Assembly: GCF_017873965.1 (NCBI RefSeq)
Contig: NZ_JAGGKT010000005.1
Coordinates: 1 to 64,000, forward strand
Origin: Ammoniphilus resinae
Lineage (GTDB): Bacteria; Bacillota; Bacilli; Aneurinibacillales; RAOX-1
Direction of reading: 5' to 3'
DNA: 64,000 bases
The notes under the pieces are model-generated. The model was not told the DNA's origin. It searched no databases and saw only the letters and a program-made list of their open reading frames with translations. Of this stretch, positions 17,339 to 25,951 are shown piece by piece. The stretch's first letter is position 1, and each line of letters opens with the position of its first letter. The position numbers were made by a program, and so were the translations under genes.

Positions 17339-18445
17339 GTGCAAAAAACATGTGTTCAAGACTATTTAGAGGTGAACCGGGACGTTCTTTTGGACAATTG
17401 GATGCAAAAAGTCATGATCAATCCCAATGATCCGTATAAGGATTTGATTAGAACAAATGGTTCAATCATGCTCACCATGGTGATATCATTCCTGAACAAT
17501 CAAACGGATGTGGAAAAGATCCAGTTTTTTGCAAATAAAGTGGCGATGGAACGGCTCAAAGCAAACATCAATATTGGGGAATATGTCTACAACGTGAATC
17601 TCGGAAGAAGTGAGATCCTCGGGCATTTGCCTTTTATGAACCTGTCTGCTGAGGAACTCCATGAAGTGATCAATAAGATTAATTATTGCTTTGACAAGTT
17701 CTTATATTTTACCGTTCATAATTATACAGAGGTCAAAGCACAGCTTTTACAGGAGAAAAACTCTTTTATTGATCAAACCCATAAAGATCGCTTGACGATT
17801 TTGGGGCAGATGTCTTCTAGTTTTGTTCACGAATTTCGGAATCCTCTGACTTCTGTCATTGGCTTTATCCAGTTGCTTCGGGAAAAATATCCTGATCTGG
17901 AATATCTCGATGTTCTTACTACAGAACTCAATCAGTTGAAGTTTCGGATCAATCAATTTTTACTTGTATCAAAAAAGGGTGTCATCGAAAAGGACAGAAT
18001 CAAGTTTAATCTAGCGCAAACCTTTCAAGAAACGTTGGAATTTCTATATCCTATCCTGGTTGCAACGGATGCTATGGTTGATCAGGATATTGACCATTCC
18101 ATCGAACTCTATGCCTTTCACGAGGAATTCCGGCAGGTGCTGGTTAATATCATTCTGAACTCTCTAGATGCCCTTAGTGAATGTGATGAAAAATCGATTC
18201 GAATTAAAGGATACATTGATGGGGATTCCATTCACATAAGCATTGCGAACAATGGACCGATGATCCCACAGGATAAAATTCAGACGATTTTTGAACCCTT
18301 CTTTTCTACAAAAAAGCTGGGAACTGGGATTGGTTTATATGTTTGCAAAAAAATTATCGAGCAGCATAATGGAACCATCCATTGTGAGTCTGATAAGGAT
18401 TGGACAACCTTTCATATCATTCTACCAAAAGGTTGTGAATCCTAA
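17339..18445 (+). CDS. Soluble sensor histidine kinase with HisK_N-like domain
   Basis: About 368 residues from a GTG at 17339, which has GGGGGG 7 bases upstream. The N-terminal 130 residues are helical with no membrane segment and resemble the HisK_N input domain of Bacillus kinases. The HisKA domain has 'GQMSSSFVHEFRNPLTSVIGFIQLL' (His is the phosphoacceptor). The ATPase domain has 'QVLVNIILNSLDAL' (N-box), 'ANNGPMIP', and 'IFEPFFSTKKLGTGIGLYVCKKIIEQH' (F and G2 boxes). No response regulator is adjacent, so it is an orphan kinase; a sporulation-phosphorelay input role is possible but is inference. Confidence 0.85.
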   Translation: MQKTCVQDYLEVNRDVLLDNWMQKVMINPNDPYKDLIRTNGSIMLTMVISFLNNQTDVEKIQFFANKVAMERLKANINIGEYVYNVNLGRSEILGHLPFMNLSAEELHEVINKINYCFDKFLYFTVHNYTEVKAQLLQEKNSFIDQTHKDRLTILGQMSSSFVHEFRNPLTSVIGFIQLLREKYPDLEYLDVLTTELNQLKFRINQFLLVSKKGVIEKDRIKFNLAQTFQETLEFLYPILVATDAMVDQDIDHSIELYAFHEEFRQVLVNIILNSLDALSECDEKSIRIKGYIDGDSIHISIANNGPMIPQDKIQTIFEPFFSTKKLGTGIGLYVCKKIIEQHNGTIHCESDKDWTTFHIILPKGCES

Positions 18446-18483
18446 TAATTTATCAAGATTTGATCCATGCTAAAAGTATAAAC

Positions 18484-18590
18484 CGGGGTCAGATCCCTGT
18501 CGGTATTTGTTGGAGAAACAATCCTATTTACGTTTTAGGGTTCTGAATACCCACCGCATTCGACAAATTTGGACCGGGGTCCGACCCCCT
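18484..18590. repeat. Degenerate inverted-repeat element (GGGGTCAGACCCC type)
   Basis: Left end GGGGTCAGATCCCTGTCG near 18485 and right end CGACAAATTTGGACCGGGGT... ending at GACCCC 18588, in inverted orientation. An older copy of the well-preserved element at 18851-18955. It lies directly upstream of the small basic gene. Confidence 0.55.
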
Positions 18591-18606
18591 TACCTGGGAG
18601 GAAACA

Positions 18607-18816
18607 ATGGCAACAGATGCTGATAAAAAGCAAAGAGAACGGTTAAAAAAGTTAAAAAAACAGCGGGAAAGCATTAAAAAGGCCGCGAAAAGGGGGAAAG
18701 TGGTCAGCAAGAAAAGTAAAGGGAAGTTTATCATTCCGAAGACTAAAGACGGCAGGCCGATCCCTACTCGTCAACCGCGTCCACAGGCAGATCCAAGTAA
18801 AACGGGAGATGAGTAA
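18607..18816 (+). CDS. Small Lys/Arg-rich hypothetical protein (69 aa)
   Basis: ATG with GGGAGGAAAC upstream. The first half is strongly basic and probably helical (KKQRERLKKLKKQRESIKKA), followed by a Pro-rich basic tail (GRPIPTRQPRPQADPS). The composition suggests nucleic-acid or ribosome binding. I do not recognise a family. It is bracketed by two inverted-repeat elements, so it may be expressed alone. Confidence 0.5.
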   Translation: MATDADKKQRERLKKLKKQRESIKKAAKRGKVVSKKSKGKFIIPKTKDGRPIPTRQPRPQADPSKTGDE

Positions 18817-18850
18817 CCGAATAGAGAATCCGCATTTAGCTGCGCATATT

Positions 18851-18955
18851 GGGGGTCAGACCCCTGTCGAAATTTGTAGAATCGATATTCCTGTATAAAT
18901 GTATAGGAATTATTACACTATCCATTCAACAAATTTCGACAGGGGTCTGACCCCC
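18851..18955. repeat. MITE/REP-like element with perfect 27-bp terminal inverted repeats
   Basis: Left end 18851-18877 begins GGGGGTCAGACCCCTGTCG and right end 18929-18955 is its exact reverse complement over 27 bases; 51 bases lie between. Each end contains an internal GGGGTC/GACCCC dyad. It probably also works as a transcription stop between the convergent small basic gene and HAD gene. Confidence 0.8.
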
Positions 18956-18967
18956 TTGTCCGTTGAC

Positions 18968-19753
18968 TTATAATTTTTCAAGAATCCCGTACAGTTCTTC
19001 AAGGTGCTTGATCTCATAAGTTGGGATCACTTCATTGCGCTCCTTGTTGTGACGGTTGATCCAGACCGACTTAATCCCGGCACGGGTAGCACCAAGAATA
19101 TCGGTCATCAGGTTGTCGCCAACCATGATCACTTCTTCTTTATCTAATCCCATTAAGGATAAGGCATGGAGGAAAATCGATGGATCAGGTTTACCTCGGC
19201 CAAATGCGCCAGAGATCACGATGTGGTCAAAGTAAGGAACAAGCTCAGGTGTAATTGTCAGTTTGGTGTTTTGCAAATCGGGTGATCCGTTGGTGAGCAA
19301 CAACAGCTTGTACTTCCCTTTTAGTTCGTCTAAGACTTGGAAGGATTCTTCATAAACAAACGGTTTTTGCCGGCGCTCAGCAGGGAACCGTTCAGCCAGT
19401 TCATGTCCGAATTCGGGATCGTCGATCCCACAGGCTTTTAATCCTCTTGTCCAGGATTCCTTGCGGTAGTTGGGTACGATCTCCTTCATTTTGCGGAAGT
19501 TTTCCTCGTCATCGAGAAAGTTCCCCCATAATCCTTCAAAGGGGTTGATTCCGATCATTTGTGTAAATGGGTAGGTTTCATAGGAGGCATACAGTTCTCT
19601 TGCCTCTTTGCGAACAGCTTCCTCCAACACGGCCGGGTCAAGCTGATTATACTTTTGCTTTGCTGCCTCGCAGGTAGCACAGAATGCTTCCTGTACGCTC
19701 TTCTGGTCCCATAACAGCGTATCGTCCAAATCAAAAAAGATTGCTTTAATCAT
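18968..19753 (-). CDS. HAD-superfamily hydrolase, YjjG/noncanonical nucleotidase-like
   Basis: About 261 residues from the ATG at 19753 (GAGG 9 bases upstream; the earlier GTG overlaps that SD). Motif I '[12 protein letters not shown]', motif II '[10 protein letters not shown]', motif III 'GKPDPSIF', motif IV '[13 protein letters not shown]', with a helical cap between motifs I and II. Family members dephosphorylate nucleoside monophosphates or other small phosphates. Monocistronic. Confidence 0.85.
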   Translation of the reverse strand: MIKAIFFDLDDTLLWDQKSVQEAFCATCEAAKQKYNQLDPAVLEEAVRKEARELYASYETYPFTQMIGINPFEGLWGNFLDDEENFRKMKEIVPNYRKESWTRGLKACGIDDPEFGHELAERFPAERRQKPFVYEESFQVLDELKGKYKLLLLTNGSPDLQNTKLTITPELVPYFDHIVISGAFGRGKPDPSIFLHALSLMGLDKEEVIMVGDNLMTDILGATRAGIKSVWINRHNKERNEVIPTYEIKHLEELYGILEKL

Positions 19754-19832
19754 CGAATTAAGCCTCACATTTCTTTGTTGTTGTTTTCCAACTCAAGATT
19801 ACAAGGAAATGGGCTTGGTTTCAAGTCAGAGT

Positions 19833-20330
19833 TTAGTGGTTGGGTGGTTGTTGTTCATCCTTATCGGCATTATACCCAGTCATCAGGTCCATGTGCTTCT
19901 CCCCTTTTGCCTGGACCTTGAACTCTTTAATCTCTCTTTTCATATCCCCTTTGCTTAGGGTAATGATTGTATACCATTCTCCTTCCATCCCCACTGGAAG
20001 CTCCACCGTATAAACTCCTTCCCCGGCTTCCTTCATCGTCCCTTGGGTCGGGTGGTTCATCATGTCCATGTTCAAATATACATGTACGCTATCCACAGCT
20101 GCGGGGTTACCCTTTTGATCCTGCAGCTTCACCGTATACAACGTCATTTCCCCTGTCAGCACTGGATTCTTTGCTGCTTCCAAACTTACCTTGATATCCT
20201 CTAGTTTTACTGGTGCATCAGCAGATGCCGATCCCACCTGATCAGAAGGCGAACCCGCTGAATCCCCACCGCTGCAGCCGACCATCAAACCTAATGTGAA
20301 AATCGTGCAAACCATAAGTAATTTTTTCAT
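19833..20330 (-). CDS. YtkA-like lipoprotein
   Basis: 165 residues. Signal peptide with lipobox 'LGLMVGC' (Cys at about 19), a Gly/Ser/Ala-rich linker, then a beta-sandwich YtkA/FixH-like domain ('KNPVLTGEMTLYTVKLQDQKGNPAAVDSVHVYLNMDMMNHPTQG' is here split for length by its Met/His-rich centre 'MDMMNHP'). The Met/His cluster could bind copper. It is the third gene of a thioredoxin-like/CcdA/YtkA operon, which fits a role in metal delivery or thiol handling outside the membrane. Confidence 0.75.
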   Translation of the reverse strand: MKKLLMVCTIFTLGLMVGCSGGDSAGSPSDQVGSASADAPVKLEDIKVSLEAAKNPVLTGEMTLYTVKLQDQKGNPAAVDSVHVYLNMDMMNHPTQGTMKEAGEGVYTVELPVGMEGEWYTIITLSKGDMKREIKEFKVQAKGEKHMDLMTGYNADKDEQQPPNH

Positions 20331-20345
20331 GTTCTCCCTCTCCTT

Positions 20346-21032
20346 TTATCCTAATGGATTTAGATAGACGAGTTTTCCAGTGACGATCAGGATCCCGATG
20401 CCAATCAAGAGAATCCCGCTAAAAATGGTAATCGGGCGCATATATTTCTTCGCTTTTCCTAATTGCTTAAGGGCATATGTGCTAACCAGACCGATGAGTA
20501 AAAAGGGAATTCCAAGTCCTAAGCCATAGATCAAAAGCAAGAATCCACCCTGCCACACGGTTGCACTGTTACTTGCGAGAACCAAGATCGACCCTAAGAA
20601 CGGCCCCACACAAGGCGTCCAGGCAAAACCAAAGGCGAGCCCCATGAGAAAAACACCAATTTTTCCACCCTTACCAGCAAACAGGCTGTCCATTCGATAT
20701 TCCTTTTGCATAAAGTTAAATTCGAGGATACCAAGTAGATGCAACCCAAACAAAATGACCACAAAGCCTAAAGACTGCGAGATGATCGTTTGATATCTGG
20801 CTAGCATGCTACCCAATGCCGAGGCAGACATCCCTAAGAGAACGAAGGGAACAATTATCCCAATGACAAAAATCAGAGTGCGGTAAAACACCGTTTTTCT
20901 AGAAAATTGATTTTGCTGCAGTTCTGCCACCGAGATGCCCCCGATGATTGCGAGCAGGCTTGGGATTAAAGGAACGATACAGGGTGATAAAAAGGAGAGA
21001 ATCCCCGAAGTAAAGGCGATTAGGAGATTCAT
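20346..21032 (-). CDS. CcdA-type transmembrane thiol-disulfide reductase
   Basis: 228 residues, six membrane segments. The conserved Cys-Pro pair in TM1 ('FLSPCIVPLIPSLL') and Cys in TM4 ('FAWTPCVGPFLGS') identify the CcdA/DsbD-beta family, which passes electrons from cytoplasmic thioredoxin across the membrane. It overlaps the upstream thioredoxin-like gene by 4 bases, so that protein is the likely partner. Confidence 0.9.
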   Translation of the reverse strand: MNLLIAFTSGILSFLSPCIVPLIPSLLAIIGGISVAELQQNQFSRKTVFYRTLIFVIGIIVPFVLLGMSASALGSMLARYQTIISQSLGFVVILFGLHLLGILEFNFMQKEYRMDSLFAGKGGKIGVFLMGLAFGFAWTPCVGPFLGSILVLASNSATVWQGGFLLLIYGLGLGIPFLLIGLVSTYALKQLGKAKKYMRPITIFSGILLIGIGILIVTGKLVYLNPLG

Positions 21033-21568
21033 AGCTTTTCACTGCCCTTTTTTTGGTAGTAATCATTATAGTAGCCTTGATAGTTGTTCAGCAGGGATTC
21101 TTTGTTTGCTACGACATAGGGGTAGCTCCCCAACAGATTTCCTTTCTCATCAAAGAAGACAAAGGTTGGTGAGGTGGTGGCCCCGTAGTGGTTGGCGATA
21201 CTGCGATCGAGGTCGAGTCCCCAAGGATAATTCATCTCGTATTCCGCAAATTTCTCCGCGATCTTGTTCTCCTTTCCACTGAAAACAACGGTAATTAACT
21301 GGATTTCATCCTGTTCCTCGGCGATTTCCTTCATAAAAGGAATCGTATAGCTGCAGCAGTCACAAGGAACCGCAACAAATTGCAAGATCAACTTTTTCTT
21401 CCCGAGATAATCATTTAGGTTCACTGCCTGCCCATTTTCCAAAGAATCTATGGTTGTCAGATCCTTCGTCCCATTTCCGATCCCTCCATAAAAGAAATTG
21501 GCATAAACGAAGTATCCGGCCCAGACAAGGAATACCAGCAGAATAGCGATATTTAAACCTTTCTTCAT
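21029..21568 (-). CDS. Membrane-anchored thioredoxin-like protein
   Basis: About 179 residues from the ATG at 21568 (CGGAGGTG upstream). An N-terminal signal anchor (NIAILLVFLVWAGYFVYANFF) is followed by a thioredoxin fold with active site 'PCDCCSY' (a CxxC with an extra Cys), and cis-Pro in 'TTSPTFVFFDEKGN'. It resembles TlpA/ResA or SCO-like reductases. Coupled to CcdA; it probably reduces a thiol or assists copper insertion into an extracytoplasmic partner. Confidence 0.75.
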   Translation of the reverse strand: MKKGLNIAILLVFLVWAGYFVYANFFYGGIGNGTKDLTTIDSLENGQAVNLNDYLGKKKLILQFVAVPCDCCSYTIPFMKEIAEEQDEIQLITVVFSGKENKIAEKFAEYEMNYPWGLDLDRSIANHYGATTSPTFVFFDEKGNLLGSYPYVVANKESLLNNYQGYYNDYYQKKGSEKL

Positions 21569-21671
21569 CAATAACACCTCCGTTTGATTTCAGTATAAAA
21601 GCCGGGGCAGAGGCTGCACATGGCTCAAGTGGGCTATTCAGAGGGGCGTTTGGTGACAGTTTGTTGACATG

Positions 21672-21696
21672 AAAAAAGAGCCCTTTTGCAGGCTCT
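21672..21696 (-). terminator. Terminator after response regulator
   Basis: Stem GAGCC/GGCTC with an 8-base loop and T-run on the minus strand; it separates the two-component genes from the thioredoxin-CcdA operon. Confidence 0.75.
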
Positions 21697-22340
21697 CATT
21701 TTTGCAGCAAACCATGCCGGATGGCATAGGCGGTTAATTGAATGCGATTTTCGAGTGATAGTTTTTCCAGCATGTTTTTGAGATGATTTTTCACGGTATT
21801 CTCCGCAATGGAAAGCTGTTCAGCGATCTGCCGATTGGTCTCTCCTTTGGCAACATGGATGAGAATTTCCTGTTCCCGCTGAGTCAGGATGTTAAGGTCA
21901 GGCTGAACTGCATGTTGACCTGAGCGAAATTGATGGTATAGACGATCGGCCATTTTCCGTGAAACCTCAGGGTCTTCGTCAAGCAGGGCATGCAGATAGG
22001 CCAGCCACTCATCAGGGTCCATATTCTTCAATAGATATCCCTGGGCACCAAATTGGAGTGCCGTGAACAAATCTGCCACATCATCGGAAACAGTCAGCAT
22101 CACGATTTTGATCGTTGGAAAGCGGTGTTTGATCTGTTTTGTTGCCTCTAGACCATTGATCCCTGGCATGCGAATATCCATCAGCACCAAATCGGGTTGA
22201 TGCTCTTCACAAAGTGAGAGGACTTCTTCCCCATTTGTCGCCTCCGCTATAAGTTCAAAAGCGTCATCTTCTTCCATTACACTGCGAATTGCCCTGCGGG
22301 CCATGGGGTGATCATCGGCAATAAGAACACGGTACTTCAT
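21696..22340 (-). CDS. NarL/FixJ family response regulator
   Basis: 214 residues. Receiver domain with 'LIADDHPM' acidic pocket, phosphoacceptor Asp in 'DLVLMDIRMPG', and Lys in 'GYLLKNMD'. LuxR-type HTH near the C-terminus ('LTQREQEILIHVAKGETNRQIAEQLSIAENTVKNHLKNML' region). It overlaps the kinase gene by 4 bases; cognate pair. A likely target is the adjacent YtkA/CcdA/thioredoxin operon (inference). Confidence 0.92.
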   Translation of the reverse strand: MKYRVLIADDHPMARRAIRSVMEEDDAFELIAEATNGEEVLSLCEEHQPDLVLMDIRMPGINGLEATKQIKHRFPTIKIVMLTVSDDVADLFTALQFGAQGYLLKNMDPDEWLAYLHALLDEDPEVSRKMADRLYHQFRSGQHAVQPDLNILTQREQEILIHVAKGETNRQIAEQLSIAENTVKNHLKNMLEKLSLENRIQLTAYAIRHGLLQK

Positions 22341-23140
22341 GATTTACTCCCTTTCACTAGCTTTAATTCTGTGCCACCGCTGGCGGTGTTGATGAACTCC
22401 ATCGTTGCGCCCAGTTCCTTGGCTCGATTTCCGATGATCGATAATCCGTATTTTTGTGGGGGAATTTGGGGTTGTGGATCAATCCCACGGCCATTGTCGG
22501 ATATCGTTAAGCTCCATTTTTCGTGATCGGCAATAAATTTGATACAGGCCTCTGTCGCCTGTGAATGCTTCCTGATGTTGGTGAAGGCTTCCTGAACAAT
22601 CGCAAACAACTGAATTTCTTCTCTTGAAGTAAAGGATTGAGGCTGGACTGTGATCTCCAACTGTTGCATTTTAATCCCGGTCATCGTGCTCCACTCTTCC
22701 ACCCACCTTTTCAGCCGATCCTCAAAAACAATTGTATCCTCGGGCTTCGAACGCAAATTAAAAATCGCTTGCCGAAGGTGGTTGTCCAACTCAGAAACCG
22801 CAAATCCGGCTTCTTCAACCTTCCCCTTTTTTAAAGAGACCTGCAGGAAAAACAAGATTTGCGCCAAATCATCATGGAGTTCCCGCGCGACCCTTTCCCG
22901 TTCTTCATAAATCGCCCTTTTCGTCTGTTCTTCACTGAGCCGGCGGTTAGTTTTCTCGATAACATGAAACATGAAGCTGGCAAAAAAATAGGAAAGGATC
23001 AGCGAAATCAATGTCGTCATCCAATTCCCTAGTTCCATGGATAAACGTTCAGACAAAACTTCGTGACGCAAATATTCAAACCCCCCTATGAAGATCGGCG
23101 GAAAAAGAATCGCAGCTATTTTTAGGGTGCGAAGTGTCAT
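22337..23140 (-). CDS. NarX/LiaS-type sensor histidine kinase
   Basis: 267 residues. Two N-terminal membrane segments with almost no extracytoplasmic loop (residues 8-25 and 40-60), HisKA_3 domain 'REERERVARELHDDLAQILFFLQ'-type with His phosphoacceptor (ARELHDDLA), ATPase domain with 'IVQEAFTNIRKHSQAT' and 'SDNGRGID'. The missing sensing loop suggests an intramembrane sensor of envelope state. Paired with the downstream response regulator. Confidence 0.9.
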   Translation of the reverse strand: MTLRTLKIAAILFPPIFIGGFEYLRHEVLSERLSMELGNWMTTLISLILSYFFASFMFHVIEKTNRRLSEEQTKRAIYEERERVARELHDDLAQILFFLQVSLKKGKVEEAGFAVSELDNHLRQAIFNLRSKPEDTIVFEDRLKRWVEEWSTMTGIKMQQLEITVQPQSFTSREEIQLFAIVQEAFTNIRKHSQATEACIKFIADHEKWSLTISDNGRGIDPQPQIPPQKYGLSIIGNRAKELGATMEFINTASGGTELKLVKGSKS

Positions 23141-23360
23141 GGATATGTCCCCCTTTGGCCTTATTTTATCAAATGCAACCGTTTTTAAGCTGTGAACGAT
23201 TCGTTACTATACAGTGTCAAACCTCGGTCCAAATTAGTAGACTATTACTCCCAGAGTGACCGCACCCAAGTCCATTACCTTTTTGGTTGAAATCGGTAAA
23301 TTTCGACTGGGTCCGCCCCTATATCTAAGGTATACTGAAAAAAACAATGTGGGGGGCGAG

Positions 23361-24098
23361 ATGACGATGGATCTAACTAATCAAGTTGCAGTGATCACCG
23401 GGGGTGCCGGAGGGATCGGTTCTGCTACTGCCGATCTTCTTTCCGAGCGAGGAGCATTGGTTGTGATCGCTGATATTCATTTGGGGAATGCCAAGAAGGT
23501 TGCAGATGCCTTGGTTAATAAGGGTAGACAAGCCTTTGCTATGGAAGTCAATATGATGAGTGAGGAATCCGTGGAAGGGCTGGTGGCAACCGTAAAGGAA
23601 AAGCATGGTAGAATCGATGTGCTTGTGAATAACGCGGGGGTGCTAAGTGCCGAGCCGATGCTTGACCTGGCTGTGGAACAATGGGACCGGGTGATGGATA
23701 TTAATTTGCGGGGAACTTTTTTGTGTTCCAAAGCAGCGATGCGTGTAATGGTGGAGCAAAAGTCGGGAAAAATTGTCAACATCGCCTCGATGGCTGGACA
23801 GCTCGGCGGACTCAAAGTCAGCCCAGACTATACAGCCTCCAAGGCCGGAATTATTAGTTTGGGGAAAGCCTTTGCCCGCTATGGCGCTGCTTATGGTGTC
23901 AACGTCAACAACGTTGCCCCTGGCTTAATCGAAACCGACATGACCAGAGGCCGCGGCGACGACCCTGCTTCTGTGCCGTTGGGGCGCCTGGGGACAGCGG
24001 AAGACGTGGCAAAGGCTGTATACTTTTTGGCTTCACCACTATCCGATTACATCACGGGGACGACGATTGACGTCAATGGCGGATTGTTGATGCGGTAG
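23361..24098 (+). CDS. SDR family oxidoreductase, FabG-like
   Basis: About 245 residues. The start is at 23361 or 23367, both behind GGGGGG. 'AVITGGAGGIGSATADLL' cofactor loop with Asp in 'VIADIH' (NAD preference), 'NNAGVLS', Ser in 'NIASMAGQLGG', catalytic 'YTASKAG', and C-terminal 'TTIDVNGGLLM'. Probably a secondary-alcohol or 3-oxoacyl reductase; substrate unknown. Monocistronic. Confidence 0.85.
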   Translation: MTMDLTNQVAVITGGAGGIGSATADLLSERGALVVIADIHLGNAKKVADALVNKGRQAFAMEVNMMSEESVEGLVATVKEKHGRIDVLVNNAGVLSAEPMLDLAVEQWDRVMDINLRGTFLCSKAAMRVMVEQKSGKIVNIASMAGQLGGLKVSPDYTASKAGIISLGKAFARYGAAYGVNVNNVAPGLIETDMTRGRGDDPASVPLGRLGTAEDVAKAVYFLASPLSDYITGTTIDVNGGLLMR

Positions 24099-24129
24099 GA
24101 TGGAAGACCCTAGGGTCAGGAGTCTGCCC

Positions 24130-24400
24130 GAATGACACAGCCCGTTTGATTTGTCAAACGGACCGAGGAGACCTTAATTTGGGTAAAATCCCCCTTTTCT
24201 TGAGGTGCGGAGGACCCAGAAGACCTTATTTGCCTTAGAACCTTCGATATTAGATGCTTAACGGCGGAATAAGGGCTTCTGGGTCCGGATGCCCCTTGAA
24301 TTTTGGCGTTTTGGTAAAAATAGCGGCTATTAGGTCCGCTTGATTTGGCGAACGGACTGAGGAGGCCCTATTTGAGAAAAATCCCCCTGCTCTGTCCGAC
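24130..24400. repeat. Palindromic/direct-repeat mosaic element
   Basis: The gene-free stretch 24099-24583. It contains a long hairpin (24212-24230 pairs with 24268-24286, 19 bp with one mismatch, arms beginning GGACCCAGAAG) flanked by two related segments of about 65 bp. These have TTGATTTGTCAAACGGACC near 24148 and TTGATTTGGCGAACGGACT near 24334, each followed by GAGGA(G)..CCCTATTT-like sequence. It looks like a non-autonomous repeat; no ORF. Confidence 0.6.
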
Positions 24401-24583
24401 TTACTCGAATTCCCTACCACTTCAACGGTATTTTAATCTCCGGTCCTTCAAGCTTCCTAGCCAACCTCCATCAAACACTAGTGGATACTCTCCCTTTAGC
24501 TCAGCTTTTTGAAAATGGTCTTCCTCTCGTACAGGGATCGCCAAATTCGGTCGCAATACCGGATATACCGGCTTCTAAAAATA

Positions 24584-24988
24584 TCACCGGTGTTTAAGTA
24601 CAATCTTGTCTTTTTTATCCGAAAACTCTAGATTAAGTTTAATCTTGTCCTCTTTGTTCATTGTTCGATTGATCGTTCCAACGAGGAAGCGAATTTTGTT
24701 TCCTTCCGTTTCAACAACCATGTCGGCAAGATTTCCTTCCAGGATTCCTTCCCGACTTTCTAGTTCAATGTGGACTCCCTTTAATTCAGGCAGGGGCTCT
24801 TGTTGATGCTTATATTCGAGTTCCACCCAGTTGACCTTCTTTTCTTCATATAAATCGGCATCGTAAATGTACTTCGCAGTCCAATCCTTTCCGTCACCGC
24901 TATACTCTACGACACCATCGCTTACTGTGGTTGAACTGCATGCTGTGATAAATAGACAGCTGAATAAAAACAATAACAATCTTTTCAT
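24584..24988 (-). CDS. Small lipoprotein of unknown function
   Basis: About 134 residues from the ATG at 24988 (AAAGGA 6 bases upstream). Clear lipoprotein signal (MKRLLLFLFSCLFITACSSTT). The mature part is beta-rich and charged ('WTAKYIYDADLYEEKKVNWVELEYK') and resembles small Bacillus lipoproteins with an immunoglobulin-like sandwich. No specific family assigned. Confidence 0.6.
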   Translation of the reverse strand: MKRLLLFLFSCLFITACSSTTVSDGVVEYSGDGKDWTAKYIYDADLYEEKKVNWVELEYKHQQEPLPELKGVHIELESREGILEGNLADMVVETEGNKIRFLVGTINRTMNKEDKIKLNLEFSDKKDKIVLKHR

Positions 24989-25097
24989 TATGCTTCCTTT
25001 CATAGGCAATTTTGGTATCTCCATTTGGTTTAGACGAGTATCGTTGTAAAAAAGTTACATTTGAAGAGAATAAGAAGGCGTTAGCGGGGTCTAACCG

Positions 25098-25121
25098 TTA
25101 ATTAGTTGATCAACTAATTAA
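25098..25121 (+). promoter_or_regulatory. Perfect 24-bp palindrome, operator of nitroreductase
   Basis: Core TTAGTTGATCAACTAA extended by TTAA on each side. It overlaps a -35 (TTGATC 25106-25111) that is 17 bases from TACACT (25129-25134), so a bound protein would block transcription. MarR-type repressors commonly use such AT-rich dyads. A related site without a gene lies at 4377-4392. Confidence 0.7.
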
Positions 25122-25182
25122 ACTTTGATACACTATTTATAGTAACTATTAAAAGGTAATCATTTCAGAGGAGGAACACATC

Positions 25183-25776
25183 ATGAGCAGTACTGTTTTA
25201 GAAAATTCTCGCCAAGCAGACTTTGCTATTGATCCTGTAAATTTACGTCGTTGGTCACCTAGATCTTTTTCAGAAAAGGAGGTTCCTGAGGACGTTCTGC
25301 TTAGCCTTTTTGAAGCGGCACGGTGGGCCCCTTCTGCGTTTAATCACCAGCCTTGGCGATTCATCATTGCAAGGACAAAGGAAGATCGAGAGATTTTTCA
25401 TCCGTTTATTTCAGAATTTAATCTTGCATGGTGCAAAAAGGCACCTGTGCTTGCCCTCATTATCTCAAAAACAAGCAATGAAAATGGTCCAATTCCATCA
25501 CACGCCTTTGACACTGGTGCGGCTTGGGGTTTTCTGGCTCTGGAAGCGGCGAGAAAAGGGTTGATCACCCATCCGATGACAGGCTTTGATTTTGAGAAGG
25601 CTCGGGAAATTTTAAATATACCTGAGGATTATGCAATCGATGCATTGATTGCTATTGGCTACCAAGGGGAAAAAGCAGCGCTACCAGAAGCCCTTCAAGA
25701 AAGGGAAAACCCGTCGCAGCGCCGACCTGTGAAGGAATTGATGTTTGAAGGTGGATTTGGTCGAGTGGTGAAATAG
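25183..25776 (+). CDS. Nitroreductase family protein
   Basis: 197 residues, FMN-dependent NfsA/Frm2-like fold. 'RRWSPRSFSEKEVPEDVLLSLFEAARWAPSAFNHQPWRFI' is the typical N-terminal FMN-binding region (R-x-S-x-R-x-F and WAPS..N.QPW). 'GAAWGFLALEAARKGL' and 'AIGYQGEKAALPEALQERE' are conserved in the quinone/nitroaromatic reductase group (YodC/MhqN-like). It reduces quinones or nitro compounds at the expense of NAD(P)H. SD GAGGAG. Expression is probably repressed through the overlapping palindrome. Confidence 0.88.
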   Translation: MSSTVLENSRQADFAIDPVNLRRWSPRSFSEKEVPEDVLLSLFEAARWAPSAFNHQPWRFIIARTKEDREIFHPFISEFNLAWCKKAPVLALIISKTSNENGPIPSHAFDTGAAWGFLALEAARKGLITHPMTGFDFEKAREILNIPEDYAIDALIAIGYQGEKAALPEALQERENPSQRRPVKELMFEGGFGRVVK

Positions 25777-25790
25777 TTAAGTAAAAGCGA

Positions 25791-25823
25791 AAAGTCCTTG
25801 AGAAGGTTCCTCAAGGACTTTTT
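25791..25823 (+). terminator. Terminator after nitroreductase
   Basis: AAAGTCCTTGA / TCAAGGACTTT hairpin followed by T-run. Downstream to 25910 are two partial tandem copies of a related 55-60 base segment (TTGGTTGATTT..CCTTGAGAACCCTC), suggesting local duplication. Confidence 0.8.
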
Positions 25824-25951
25824 CCATCAAAGGCTTGGTTGATTTATCCTTAAGAACCCTCCTCAAGAACTTTTCCCATCAAAAACTTGGTTGATTTGTC
25901 CTTGAGAACCCTCACCATCACATAGGAAAAGGCAGGACCCCAGGTCCCACC

